Source of the DNA: a gamma proteobacterium endosymbiont of Lamellibrachia anaximandri
GTDB lineage: Bacteria; Pseudomonadota; Gammaproteobacteria; Chromatiales; Chromatiaceae
Assembly: GCA_016756855.1 (NCBI GenBank)
Contig: JAESPD010000025.1
Location: forward strand, 1-51,393
Length of the DNA stretch: 51,393 bases
Reading direction: 5' to 3'
Of the stretch, positions 15,061 through 23,813 are shown piece by piece. The notes beneath the pieces were generated by a model. The model ran no database searches, was not told the origin of the DNA, and was given only the letters and a program-made list of their open reading frames with translations. Made by a program: the position numbers and the translations under genes. Within the stretch, counting starts at the first letter, position 1, and each line of letters opens with the position of its first letter.

Positions 15061-17151
15061 ATGCACAAAGAACAGCATAATTCTCAGATATGGCCCACGA
15101 CAGATATGGACACCATCGTGCACCTGGGCGCAGGCCGTTGCAGCGAACTGGATGACTACCTCGCCGCGAAGCCTGCCAGCTTACTGCTGGTGGAGGCCGA
15201 CCCGCAGCTTGCCAAGACGCTCCAAGTGCGTACAACTGATTACCCGCAGGTTGAGGTCATCAACTGTGCTGTGGCTGCCCAGCCTGGTCCTGTGACTTTT
15301 CGCCGGTATAACCTCCCGGATGCCAGTAGCATACACCCCGCTTCCATTGGTCTCCTGGATCTATTTCCCGGCCTCAAGACGGTGCAAGAGCTTCAAATCG
15401 AAGCGTTGGACCCAGCCCCGCTGCTACAGCCCCTGCGGCTGCAAGTGGAACAACGCAACCGGCTGGTTATCGACCTGCCCGGTGAGGAACTCCCCGTACT
15501 TCAGGCGCTCCAGCAAGCCGATCAGCTACATTATTTTGAGCAGTTACAACTCCACTGTGGACGCGAATTCTTGTATGAAGACAGCGAACCCGCAGCCATT
15601 GTCATCCAATGGCTTCAGGATCAAGGTTTTGATCTATTGATGGAGGACGACAGCCAGGATCCTGATCGACCCCGCTGGGATCTCAAACGCAATAAATTGC
15701 AACTTGACCATCGCGATCTGAAAAAACAGTTGGTTCAGAAAACCAAAATTCATGATGAGCAAAAAGCGCTGCTCAATGAACGCCAAGTCCAGGTAGGCGA
15801 GTTAACCAATGCCCTGAATGAGCAGACGAGGTTTGCGGCTGAAAATAAAGTCCAGCTAGAAAAGGCCAACCAGGCCAAGGGCGAGCAGGTCAAGTTGCTA
15901 AACGAGCGCCAGACCCAGATAGAACAGCTCACCCAAGCGAGGGATGAGCAGGCGAAGCTTGCGGCTGAACACAAAACCCAGTTGGAACAGGCCAACCAGG
16001 CCAAGGCCGAGCAGGTCAAGCTGGCAAACGAGCGCCAGGCCCAGATAGAGCAGCTCGCCAAGGCGAGGGATGAGCAGGTCAAGCTGGAAAATGAGCGCCA
16101 GACTCAGATAGAACAGCTCACCAAGGTGAGGGATGAGCAGGCGAAGATTGCAGCTGAACACAAAACTCTGCTGGAACAGGCCAACCAGGCCAAGGCCGAG
16201 CAAGTCAAGTTGGCAAATGAGCGCCAGAACCAGATAGAACAGCTCACCCAAGCGAGGGATGAGCAGGCGAAGCTTGCGGCTGAACACAAAACTCAGTTGG
16301 AACAGTCCAACCAGGCCAAGGCCGCGCAGGTCAAGTTGGCAAATGAGCGCCAGAACCAGATAGAGCAGCTCACCCAAGCGAGGGATGAACAGGCAAAGCT
16401 TGCGGCTGAACACAAAACTCAGTTGGAACAGGCCAACCAGGCCAAAGCCGCACAGGACAAGTTGGCAAATGAGTGCCAGAACCAGATAGAACAACTCACC
16501 AAAGCGAGGGATGAACAGGCAAAGCTTTCGGCTGAACACAAAACTCAGTTGGAACAGGCCAACCAGGCCAAAGCCGCTCAGGGCAAGTTGGCAAATGAGC
16601 GCCAGAACCAGATAGAACAACTCACCAAAGCGAGGGATGAACAGGCGAAGCTTGCGGGTGAACACAAAACTCTGTTGGAACAGGCCAACAAGATCAAAGC
16701 TGATATGGAGAAGCTGGCTAGCGACCAAAACTTTCAGTTGGAGGTACTTTCCAAAGAGAAGTCAGCTCTCGAATTGCAGATAGAGTCGTTTAATAAATCA
16801 CTTTCACAACAACAAACAAGAGAAGTTCAATTACAACAGGAGATCACTGAGACACGCCAGGCATTAAATCTCAGTGTTAAGTTGCAGACGCTACGAGAAA
16901 ATGATCTGAAAGATTTGCAAATCCGATATCAAGAGGCTGCTGAAACGCAAGAAAATCAGCACCAATTACTCGTCAAGCTGTCAGAGCGTCTTAGCGCTGC
17001 TTCTTCCTATCTGCATCAGCTAAATACGAAAAAATCCAATTTTGTAATGAAAAAAATTAAAAATAAAAAGAAGAAGCTGAAGGATAAGAAAAAAAGGAGC
17101 AAGCGCAAAAAGCTTAACCATATAGTGGATATTTCAATAGACAAGGCTTGA
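15061..17151 (+). CDS. FkbM-like methyltransferase domain fused to repeat coiled coil
   Basis: A 696-residue protein from ATG 15061; a longer frame from 14965 would include intergenic repeat. Residues 16-200 look like a class I methyltransferase: VHLGAGRCSELDDY (motif I) and LLLVEADPQLAKTL (motif II), then VIDLPGEELPVLQAL, resembling the D-x2-G-x-E segment of FkbM enzymes. A coiled coil of some 400 residues follows, built from 42-residue repeats (RDEQAKLAAEHKTQLEQAN). The C-terminus is an extremely basic tail with many KKK runs, suited to contact membrane or nucleic acid. The architecture recalls WbdD, a methyltransferase with a coiled-coil ruler, but no kinase domain is visible. Confidence 0.78.
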   Translation: MHKEQHNSQIWPTTDMDTIVHLGAGRCSELDDYLAAKPASLLLVEADPQLAKTLQVRTTDYPQVEVINCAVAAQPGPVTFRRYNLPDASSIHPASIGLLDLFPGLKTVQELQIEALDPAPLLQPLRLQVEQRNRLVIDLPGEELPVLQALQQADQLHYFEQLQLHCGREFLYEDSEPAAIVIQWLQDQGFDLLMEDDSQDPDRPRWDLKRNKLQLDHRDLKKQLVQKTKIHDEQKALLNERQVQVGELTNALNEQTRFAAENKVQLEKANQAKGEQVKLLNERQTQIEQLTQARDEQAKLAAEHKTQLEQANQAKAEQVKLANERQAQIEQLAKARDEQVKLENERQTQIEQLTKVRDEQAKIAAEHKTLLEQANQAKAEQVKLANERQNQIEQLTQARDEQAKLAAEHKTQLEQSNQAKAAQVKLANERQNQIEQLTQARDEQAKLAAEHKTQLEQANQAKAAQDKLANECQNQIEQLTKARDEQAKLSAEHKTQLEQANQAKAAQGKLANERQNQIEQLTKARDEQAKLAGEHKTLLEQANKIKADMEKLASDQNFQLEVLSKEKSALELQIESFNKSLSQQQTREVQLQQEITETRQALNLSVKLQTLRENDLKDLQIRYQEAAETQENQHQLLVKLSERLSAASSYLHQLNTKKSNFVMKKIKNKKKKLKDKKKRSKRKKLNHIVDISIDKA
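15901..16719 (+). repeat. 126 bp tandem repeats with one 63 bp half unit
   Basis: The unit starting AA(C/T)GAGCGCCAG begins at 15901, 16027, 16090, 16216, 16342, 16468 and 16594 (the 16468 copy reads GAGTGCCAG). Spacings are 126 bp except 16027 to 16090, which is 63 bp. 126 bp is 42 residues (six heptads) and 63 bp is exactly half, so every change preserves the heptad register. Units are highly similar at DNA level. The antisense strand is open throughout, which creates a spurious reverse reading frame. Confidence 0.92.
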
Positions 17152-17153
17152 AA

Positions 17154-18101
17154 ATGAGAAAGGAAAACAAGCCCGCTGTAAACCCTGCTGACATCCTGGT
17201 TTCAACAATAGATGATGCATTGGCTTTGCTAAGAAGCTCGTCATACGGTGAAAAAGCACTGCACGCATACCAAGATGATCCCGGGAGCCTGCTCGAACAG
17301 TGCATAGTATTGTGTGAAAAAAATAAATCTAAAAAACTTGAGCCGATTCGTACAATACACCATTTTGCTTGTACGGGTGGCACCCTGCTTTGTAAGTGCT
17401 TGGCTGTAATGCCGAATACACAGCTATTAAGTGAGGTTGACCCCCTTAGTGTCTTGGGAACTAATGATAACGGTACAATATTTGCTCCCACAGACATGAT
17501 TACACTATTACGTCAAAGTACATGTGGGGGTGATAAAGAACTCATCTTAAAAATGTTTTTGAATAATGTAGAAATAATCTATAAATCCGCTCTGCATGCG
17601 GGGAAGAGGTTGGTTTTTCGTGATCATTCTCACAGCCATTATTGTGTTGGTGGATCTATTCCAGATCGCCAACATTTAAGACAAATCCTAAAGCTGAAAT
17701 TCCCTGTTTTATCAGTGGTTACTGTTCGTGATCCGATGGATAGTTATTTGTCACTGCTGAATAACGATTGGGTTCATTTCACACCCGAAACATTCGATGA
17801 ATACTGCAGGCGATATCTGATTTTTATTGAGAGTTATAATGATGTTGCGATAGTTCGATATGAAGATTTTGTTAATTATCCGAATAAGATAATGAAAGAT
17901 ATGTGCAGAATCCTGGATTTACCATACGCAGATGACTTTGCTGATTTGTTTGACGTAATTAAACTGAGTGGAGATAGTGGAAGAAGATCAGGTACCATCG
18001 AACCGAGAGAGCGACGGCCTGTTGGATGTGAACTTGAAGAAGAGGCGAGTGCTTCACCGCACTATATGAGATTACGTGAGATGTTAGGGTATTACGGATG
18101 A
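17154..18101 (+). CDS. Sulfotransferase family protein
   Basis: A 315-residue protein with HHFACTGGTLLCKCLA near residue 65, matching the P-loop-like 5'-phosphosulfate motif of PAPS-dependent sulfotransferases (xGGTxL), and LSVVTVRDPMDSYLSLLNN near 190, matching the 3'-phosphate motif (RDPxxSYxS). YEDFVNYP also fits. It would transfer sulfate from PAPS to the glycan in the cytoplasm. ATG 17154 lies 2 bp after the previous stop, and the gene overlaps the next by 4 bp. Base composition is clearly more AT-rich than upstream. Confidence 0.85.
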   Translation: MRKENKPAVNPADILVSTIDDALALLRSSSYGEKALHAYQDDPGSLLEQCIVLCEKNKSKKLEPIRTIHHFACTGGTLLCKCLAVMPNTQLLSEVDPLSVLGTNDNGTIFAPTDMITLLRQSTCGGDKELILKMFLNNVEIIYKSALHAGKRLVFRDHSHSHYCVGGSIPDRQHLRQILKLKFPVLSVVTVRDPMDSYLSLLNNDWVHFTPETFDEYCRRYLIFIESYNDVAIVRYEDFVNYPNKIMKDMCRILDLPYADDFADLFDVIKLSGDSGRRSGTIEPRERRPVGCELEEEASASPHYMRLREMLGYYG

Positions 18102-20503
18102 TGTTCGCAAGATATTGGAAGGTTCTGGATCAAATTAGAACTCATGCTAAATCTGGGAATAAGGAGGACGCAGAACAACTGCTACAGGGCCTGTTAAAAC
18201 ATTCAGGTGAGATGCTGTTCGAGAAAAGTCAGAGTCGGCTGAAAATTTTACATAAACTCTGTGCAGTTTACGATCTTAAACTAACCTTTGAGCCTGAATA
18301 TGAGTCATGCAATGTAGATCTTGATCACTATGTCAATGAGGTTGTGTCTGGTGTTTCACTCGTTACCTGCTGTATGAACCGGAATGATAATCTTATAAAA
18401 GCTCTACCTTCGTGGATTGCATGTCCTGAGTTAAATGAAATTATTATTGTTGATTGGTCCTCGACTATTCCTGTTTATGATTATATTCGTGCTCATGGAT
18501 TTGATGACTCGCGTATAAAGGTGATCCGTGTTGATGACCAGCCACGCTGGATACTTTCATATGCGTTCAATATTGGATTCCGGGCTGCGCGCTTTGATAA
18601 AATTCTTAAAACTGATGCCGATATCATTTTACATAAGGAGTTCTTCCACAAGAACACTCTGTCTGACTACGTCTTTATCTCGGGTGATTGGCGCATAGCT
18701 GAAAAGGGTCAAGAACATATAAATGGCTTTTTCTATATCACACGAAAAAACCTGATGCGGGTTAAGGGGTTTAACGAATACATAACCACTTATGGTTGGG
18801 ATGATGATGACATCTATAATAGACTGCAGGCATCTGGGACAAAACGTGTGCACGTTGATGTTTCAACGATCTATCACATTCCTCATGATGATGCTCAACG
18901 AATTGGGGGTGAAGGGAAGGATTTATCAACAGGGCTTGAGCAGTTGGCACAGGATACCTTATTCAAGATCAGAGCAAATCGCTATCTGGCACATGTAATG
19001 CCGCCCTGGAATGCGGATCGGGTATGCCATCCTTTCAAGATCATCGGAGAAGCGCCAGACTATCTTAAGTTACAGAAATGTGGAGAAAGCATACATTATG
19101 TTCCACAACATATTTGGGATGATGCTGAGTATTATGCCGCTCTTGAATTGCTATCCTGGCATGCAGGGTTACGAGTCTATGATCTAAACAAGAAGAAATT
19201 GAGGAGTCTTCTGAATGCAAAACCACTTGAGCAGATTACCAAGCTTGACATTGAGGTTTTCATACATAATTCGTATGACAAGATTCCGCGCAATTCACGT
19301 AATTTAATATTGAAGTTGTCGAATGATGTCCTCAGCAAACCTCAACTTCAGCTAACGGCCATTTTAGAACGCATCAGGCATCAAATAAAACAGCACGATA
19401 TGGGTTTAGTGCTTGCGGCAACTAGTCAGAAATCTTTGGTAGATATGCTGCCTGAATTAGCCAGCTATGCTTATGTCCCTGCTTGGCGTGACATCGGCGA
19501 ATACAACTCGATCGAGAGTGGAGAGATGATAGCTGAGATGAATCGTGCCGAAGGTAAGAATTGCCTGCTGCAACTAGATATGGCTGCAACACATGCGCTT
19601 TCAGAAGAGCAGTGGGATCTAAAGGAGTATCTGCCTATTAGCAAGCCCATCATTAAGCAACCAATATTCTATATTGATGCACAGCATGGATTGGGGAATC
19701 GTTTGAGAGCTATAGCTTCCGCTGCTGCAATTGCTGAGGCGAGTGACAGAAAGCTCGTTATAGTCTGGCAGCCTGACCACCATTGCGATTGTCGTTTTAC
19801 TGATCTGTTTGTCAAAGAGTTACCTTTAATTGAAGAAAGTTTTACTGCTTCAGTTAGTGGTCAAGAATTCTCTGTTTATAACTATATGGAGGTAGAGGAG
19901 AATTCATCGAAAGATGCAGAGATTATTCTTAATCCTGGAAGAGATGTTTACGCACGTTCAGCTTATGTGCTTAATAGTCCGTTAACTGACTGGGATCTGG
20001 AAAATAAATTTATCCGTAGTTTAAAGCCAGTGAGTCAAGTAAGGGAGCTTATTGCGCCATTCGATCTAACCAATAGCATTGGTGCCCATGTAAGGATGGA
20101 AGCCGGGGAAGGTCTCGATAACAATACTTATGATAACATTGAGAATTGGACGGAAGAGGGGCATGAGTTGTTGCATTATTGGCGCGACAAAAGTCACTAT
20201 TCCCACTTTATTAGGCGCATTGATCAGCTAATGAAGACTGATGCATCTATCAAATTGTTTCTGGCAACTGATATGCCAGAAACTTATGAGGTGTTTGAGC
20301 AGTACTACGGTAACCGCTTATCATACCTTAAACGCAACGTTTATGATCGCTCGAAAGAACAGCTTATCTATGCACTTGCCGATGCAATTCTACTAAGCAA
20401 ATGTAATCGATTATTAGGAAGTACGTGGAGTTCATTCAGTGAGCTTGCTACACGACTATCAACTCACTATTCAACAATTGAAATGAGCGGTGAAGACTTT
20501 TGA
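18098..20503 (+). CDS. Two-domain glycosyltransferase (GT-A plus fucosyltransferase-like)
   Basis: An 801-residue protein. The first domain (about 85-270) is a GT-A enzyme: VSLVTCCMNRNDNLIKALP, then IIIVDWSS, the metal motif TDADI (172-174), and GWDDDDIYNRL (from 233), which resembles the galactosyltransferase C-terminal motif. After a linker, residues from about 523 on (FYIDAQHGLGNRLRAIASAA) resemble GT-B fucosyltransferases of the NodZ/O-fucosyltransferase type, with GAHVRMEAGEG as the HxRxG-like loop. GDP-fucose would come from Gmd/Fcl nearby. The split of functions is inference. Confidence 0.8.
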   Translation: MMFARYWKVLDQIRTHAKSGNKEDAEQLLQGLLKHSGEMLFEKSQSRLKILHKLCAVYDLKLTFEPEYESCNVDLDHYVNEVVSGVSLVTCCMNRNDNLIKALPSWIACPELNEIIIVDWSSTIPVYDYIRAHGFDDSRIKVIRVDDQPRWILSYAFNIGFRAARFDKILKTDADIILHKEFFHKNTLSDYVFISGDWRIAEKGQEHINGFFYITRKNLMRVKGFNEYITTYGWDDDDIYNRLQASGTKRVHVDVSTIYHIPHDDAQRIGGEGKDLSTGLEQLAQDTLFKIRANRYLAHVMPPWNADRVCHPFKIIGEAPDYLKLQKCGESIHYVPQHIWDDAEYYAALELLSWHAGLRVYDLNKKKLRSLLNAKPLEQITKLDIEVFIHNSYDKIPRNSRNLILKLSNDVLSKPQLQLTAILERIRHQIKQHDMGLVLAATSQKSLVDMLPELASYAYVPAWRDIGEYNSIESGEMIAEMNRAEGKNCLLQLDMAATHALSEEQWDLKEYLPISKPIIKQPIFYIDAQHGLGNRLRAIASAAAIAEASDRKLVIVWQPDHHCDCRFTDLFVKELPLIEESFTASVSGQEFSVYNYMEVEENSSKDAEIILNPGRDVYARSAYVLNSPLTDWDLENKFIRSLKPVSQVRELIAPFDLTNSIGAHVRMEAGEGLDNNTYDNIENWTEEGHELLHYWRDKSHYSHFIRRIDQLMKTDASIKLFLATDMPETYEVFEQYYGNRLSYLKRNVYDRSKEQLIYALADAILLSKCNRLLGSTWSSFSELATRLSTHYSTIEMSGEDF

Positions 20504-20683
20504 TGTAAAATTCTCCAACTAATCTTGTTGCTGCTTGTTTGGCCTAGACAGATTATTGGGATATGTCTTTTATGCAAGTCAAATGAATCTATAGAATAAC
20601 GGTTTTCACGCAGCTTATGTGGTGATTCAGAGAGCTGGAAGCCAATTTAAATGATCAATAACAAATGATTACATGAGGTATAT

Positions 20684-21907
20684 GTGAGTACGAATAATCA
20701 GCCTATAGCAATCATGGGAACTCCAGGGTATGTTCGGCATCCTATACGCTTTGATGACGATACCATGCTTCAAGTGCTGGGTCAGAATTCAGGGAATCTG
20801 ATGTTTCAATATGCTGCGGCACAGATTATTGATGCACCTCAAGTGCACATTTCACTTGCCGAGACCTCATATTCTGACAGAAAGGCACTTGAGGGTATAA
20901 GCTATTTGGTTTTTCCTGCTGCCAATCATCTCCGTCTTGGAGCTGATTGGACAGGATTGAATGGCTACTTAAGCTCTGTAAAGTGCCCGCTGGTTATTAT
21001 GGGGCTAGGTGCTCAGTCGCCTAAGGTGGATGGGGAATTGGAGACAATCCAGGCCCTGAAAAAGGACAAGCATGTTTGCCGTTTAGTAGATATTTTGCGT
21101 GATAAGGCTGCATTTGTTTCGGTAAGAGGCGCATACTCACAAAAGGTTTGTGCCGAATTGGGATTGGACAATGTCCATGTATTAGGCTGCCCATCTGCAT
21201 TAATAAGTCCTGAACTGAACTTAGGTGTTTCGTTGGAGAAAAAAATGGCTACTAGCCAGGCTGCAGTGGATAGAACAACATTTGCTGTTACTGCAGCTGC
21301 TCCGTTTGAAATAAGCGATGATTCACGTAAGCTTGCGCTTGAGCGTAAATTGTTTGCTTGGTTGTACAGCAATAACGGAGTCTATGTGCAGCAATCTGGT
21401 GGTGTGGCTGCAATGAATTTGGCAAACGGCATGATGTATAAAAATACTGAAAATGCCAATAAAAGTATGGCCAGAATATTAGCACCAGATTTGGAGCAAA
21501 GCTCGTTTGAGGTCTTTTTGCGAAGTAATGGGCGTTTCTTTCTTTCAGTTATTGACTGGATGTTAGAGATGAAGGGTTTGGATTTTTCAATTGGTACCAG
21601 GTTGCATGGGAACATGGCAGCAATTGCATCTGGTATACCAGGTATTTTGATTGCGCATGATTCAAGAACGAGTGAATTAGGCGAAACGATGAATTTGCCA
21701 CAGATTAGTTTAGATGATGTTCTGGCATCAGAAAATCTACTTGATGCAATTGATAAAGTCTCATTTGATGGTAGGGCGTTTGATACTTGGAGGCGGAATA
21801 CAGCGTTAGAGTTGACTGTGGCTTTTGATAAGTTAAATATTCCTTTAGCAGAACACGTGAAGGCTCTTGGGGGTAATTCCCCCCTTAATAATGACGGCCA
21901 AAAGTAG
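20684..21907 (+). CDS. Polysaccharide pyruvyl transferase family protein
   Basis: A 407-residue protein with the fold of CsaB/polysaccharide pyruvyltransferases: GNLMFQYAAAQII early, VIMGLGAQS, SVRGAYSQKVCAELGL with LGCPS, and the strongly diagnostic GTRLHGNMAAIASGIPGILI near residue 305. Such enzymes add ketal-linked pyruvate from phosphoenolpyruvate to sugars. It starts at GTG 20684 with GAGGT at 20675. The upstream 180 bp (20504-20683) contain no gene I can support. AT-rich like its neighbours. Confidence 0.87.
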   Translation: MSTNNQPIAIMGTPGYVRHPIRFDDDTMLQVLGQNSGNLMFQYAAAQIIDAPQVHISLAETSYSDRKALEGISYLVFPAANHLRLGADWTGLNGYLSSVKCPLVIMGLGAQSPKVDGELETIQALKKDKHVCRLVDILRDKAAFVSVRGAYSQKVCAELGLDNVHVLGCPSALISPELNLGVSLEKKMATSQAAVDRTTFAVTAAAPFEISDDSRKLALERKLFAWLYSNNGVYVQQSGGVAAMNLANGMMYKNTENANKSMARILAPDLEQSSFEVFLRSNGRFFLSVIDWMLEMKGLDFSIGTRLHGNMAAIASGIPGILIAHDSRTSELGETMNLPQISLDDVLASENLLDAIDKVSFDGRAFDTWRRNTALELTVAFDKLNIPLAEHVKALGGNSPLNNDGQK

Positions 21908-21929
21908 CGGTTAAGCGGCCTGGGAGCAG

Positions 21930-21949
21930 AAAGGGGACGGATTTATTTA
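21930..21949 (+). repeat. REP-associated motif AAAGGGGACGGATTTATTT
   Basis: This 20 bp stretch, 23 bp after the pyruvyltransferase stop, matches the phrase commonly found upstream of REP-associated tyrosine transposases (TnpA-REP). No such transposase is present here, so it is probably a relic. The 21908-22084 gap otherwise holds no gene. Confidence 0.45.
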
Positions 21950-22084
21950 ATATCTTAGGGTAAAATTCCCCACAGCTTGCTGCGATCAAAATGGTTGTTG
22001 CAATGGAGGTCTGTGATTTCGGAGTCAGTCTATTTGATACATCGTCTGTTTGCAGCAGGGTGGTTTATTGCTCAAGCATAAGAA

Positions 22085-22768
22085 TCAGTCATGTTTCTTC
22101 AATGCTGAAGCGATAATGTTATTGAGCTTGCCAGAGTCTCTCAATAATCTGATTAAACCATGTCCGCCTTCACTGAAGGGATGTAGCGAAATATTTTCTA
22201 TATCTCCTAAATGCATCGCATGTATGCTGTCAAGCATTTCACTGCCATCATAGTAAATATTAACGTTACACCTGTGGCAGTGTGATTTGACTGTTGGCTT
22301 TAAGTCAAAATACTTATCTGAAAACTTTTCATGCACGAATGATATTCTATCTCTATTTCTTATATATCCTGGAATATGGATAAAGGTTTGTGGAGAAAAC
22401 GCATGGATGCTACTGGCATTAATCAAAACACCAATAATTATAGCTGCATATCCACCCATTGAATTGCCAAAGACGGCCACCTTTTTGATGCCGTTTTTAT
22501 CAATAATATTCCTGAGATATGAAGCGGTTTCATCAATATTGGTTGAGATTCCTGAAACACCGGATTGATACCATACTTGCTGAAGGTCGCGTAGGTATAT
22601 TTTATTGGCTTTTAGATTTCTTGTTAAATTGTATAACTCAAAAGGAGGTGGGGCATGGTTACCAGCAACCCCGCCAAAGGCAATTAATAGAGGGCTATCC
22701 TTATGCGATAGTTCAATGATGGATGATAGGTTCGGGTCATCTATATTTCTATGAGATTCTGCTGCCAT
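22085..22768 (-). CDS. Alpha/beta hydrolase-like protein
   Basis: A 227-residue protein on the minus strand, against the direction of neighbouring capsule genes. LLIAFGGVAG near residue 27 gives an oxyanion-type loop, VAVFGNSMGGYAA is a classic G-x-S-x-G nucleophile elbow, and EGGHGL near the end supplies a candidate catalytic histidine. An acidic residue (for example in YYDGSEMLD) would complete the triad. Similar proteins occur in glycan clusters as possible deacylases, but substrate is unknown. AT-rich. The start is taken at ATG 22768; a poly-C tract lies 125 bp upstream. Confidence 0.72.
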   Translation of the reverse strand: MAAESHRNIDDPNLSSIIELSHKDSPLLIAFGGVAGNHAPPPFELYNLTRNLKANKIYLRDLQQVWYQSGVSGISTNIDETASYLRNIIDKNGIKKVAVFGNSMGGYAAIIIGVLINASSIHAFSPQTFIHIPGYIRNRDRISFVHEKFSDKYFDLKPTVKSHCHRCNVNIYYDGSEMLDSIHAMHLGDIENISLHPFSEGGHGLIRLLRDSGKLNNIIASALKKHD

Positions 22769-22892
22769 GGAATTAACGGGGTCTTCTGCCAGGAAAAGGA
22801 ATGATCTGACTTTAGTTTACTTGTTTATGCCGACTTCGATTAATAAAAATGGAGTAAAATTGACGTAACTGTTATTCAATCTCTTGGGGTTT

Positions 22893-22907
22893 CCCCCCCC
22901 CCCCCCC
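22893..22907. repeat. Homopolymeric tract of 15 C
   Basis: Fifteen consecutive C residues (22893-22907), in the intergenic region between the divergent hydrolase gene and an antitoxin gene. Tracts of this length vary readily by slipped-strand mispairing and can also be sequencing artefacts. Confidence 0.9.
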
Positions 22908-22961
22908 TCTGTCAGGATAAATACCACATTGGAAATGGCTCGGCATTGCTTACCGTGCCAA

Positions 22962-22994
22962 ATGAATTACAATAAACGCTAAAATGTAATTCAT
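22962..22994. promoter_or_regulatory. Inverted-repeat operator of toxin-antitoxin module 1
   Basis: ATGAATTACA (22962-22971) and TGTAATTCAT (22985-22994) are perfect 10 bp inverted repeats with a 13 bp spacer, ending 15 bp before the antitoxin start. The position and symmetry fit an autoregulatory site bound by the AbrB-fold antitoxin. Confidence 0.7.
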
Positions 22995-23009
22995 CAAGAG
23001 GTGCAGAGG

Positions 23010-23234
23010 GTGAAAAGTACAATCACATCACGCGGCCAGACGGTTGTTCCTGCAGGTATCCGCCATAGGTTCCATTTAGGCGCTTCTGATTGTCTTGAAT
23101 GGATTGTTGAGGGGAAAACAATAAGGGTTGTCCCTCTACCCCAAAACGGTATTGACGCCTTTCGTGGAAGAGGTCGTGGAGGCGCGACAGAGCGTCTGTT
23201 GGCTGAACGAAAAAAAGAGAGGGAGGGGGAGTGA
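23010..23234 (+). CDS. AbrB/MazE-type antitoxin
   Basis: A 74-residue protein beginning KSTITSRGQTVVPAGIRHRF, the swapped-hairpin AbrB/SpoVT DNA-binding domain used by VapB/MazE antitoxins; the basic, disordered C-terminus (GRGRGGATERLLAERKK) would wrap the toxin. I prefer GTG 23010, with AGAGG 7 bp upstream, to GTG 23001. Its stop overlaps the toxin start by 4 bp. Confidence 0.85.
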   Translation: MKSTITSRGQTVVPAGIRHRFHLGASDCLEWIVEGKTIRVVPLPQNGIDAFRGRGRGGATERLLAERKKEREGE

Positions 23235-23626
23235 GGCGCTATCTGTTAGATACCTCTGCACTTTTAACACTCCGTGATGATGAGCACGGTGCTGACCAAG
23301 TTGCAGAGGTTTTGTTGCAAGCGGAAGAGCATCAAGCAAGAGTTTATGGCTCATTCATGACACTGATGGAGGTTTTCTATCGGGTCTGGAAGGATGAGGG
23401 TGAGACAGAAGGAAGAGTTGCTTATGAGCAGTGTAAATCGCTCCCAATCCAGTGGGTTCATGAAAACTCTGATCTCTTGGAGCAGGCGGCTAAAATCAAG
23501 GCAACTCATCCACTGTCACTCGCAGATGCCTGGATTGCCGCAACTGCAATTTTGGAGAATGGGATATTAATGCATAAAGATCCTGAGTTTGAAGTTGTAG
23601 ATGTAGAACAGCATATCTTGCCGTAA
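23231..23626 (+). CDS. PIN-domain ribonuclease toxin (VapC-like)
   Basis: A 131-residue PIN-domain protein. YLLDTSALL gives the first catalytic aspartate (D7), SFMTLMEVFYRV the conserved glutamate, and LSLADAWIAATA the further acidic residues. Such toxins cleave RNA and are neutralised by the upstream antitoxin. It starts at GTG 23231, overlapping the antitoxin stop. The following 23627-23813 region shows no gene. Confidence 0.87.
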   Translation: MRRYLLDTSALLTLRDDEHGADQVAEVLLQAEEHQARVYGSFMTLMEVFYRVWKDEGETEGRVAYEQCKSLPIQWVHENSDLLEQAAKIKATHPLSLADAWIAATAILENGILMHKDPEFEVVDVEQHILP

Positions 23627-23813
23627 AAGTGAATTCACCACGACTTATACAGATGAAACAAAGGGATCCCACCTGCAATCAGGCACGCTGTTCGGCTGTG
23701 CGAAATTCACATTACAAATTAAAGCAAGGTCGGGCCGCAAGATTGGCTTTTCCAGGCGTGGCAGACCGTCAAAGGTCTCTCAGGGAATTAAATAGTTACA
23801 ACGAGGATTGATC

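Noticed and set aside
15901-16719. Possible CRISPR-like array from regular spacing
   Set aside because: Units are contiguous coding repeats of 126 bp without spacers, and they translate into a coiled coil.
15898-16728. A 276-residue reverse-strand frame over the repeat region
   Set aside because: It is the antisense of the 126 bp tandem repeats; open only because the repeat unit lacks reverse stops. Its periodic composition mirrors the coiled coil.
23629-23811. A 60-residue frame between the first PIN toxin and gmd
   Set aside because: Composition is not protein-like, with no family features and no ribosome site.
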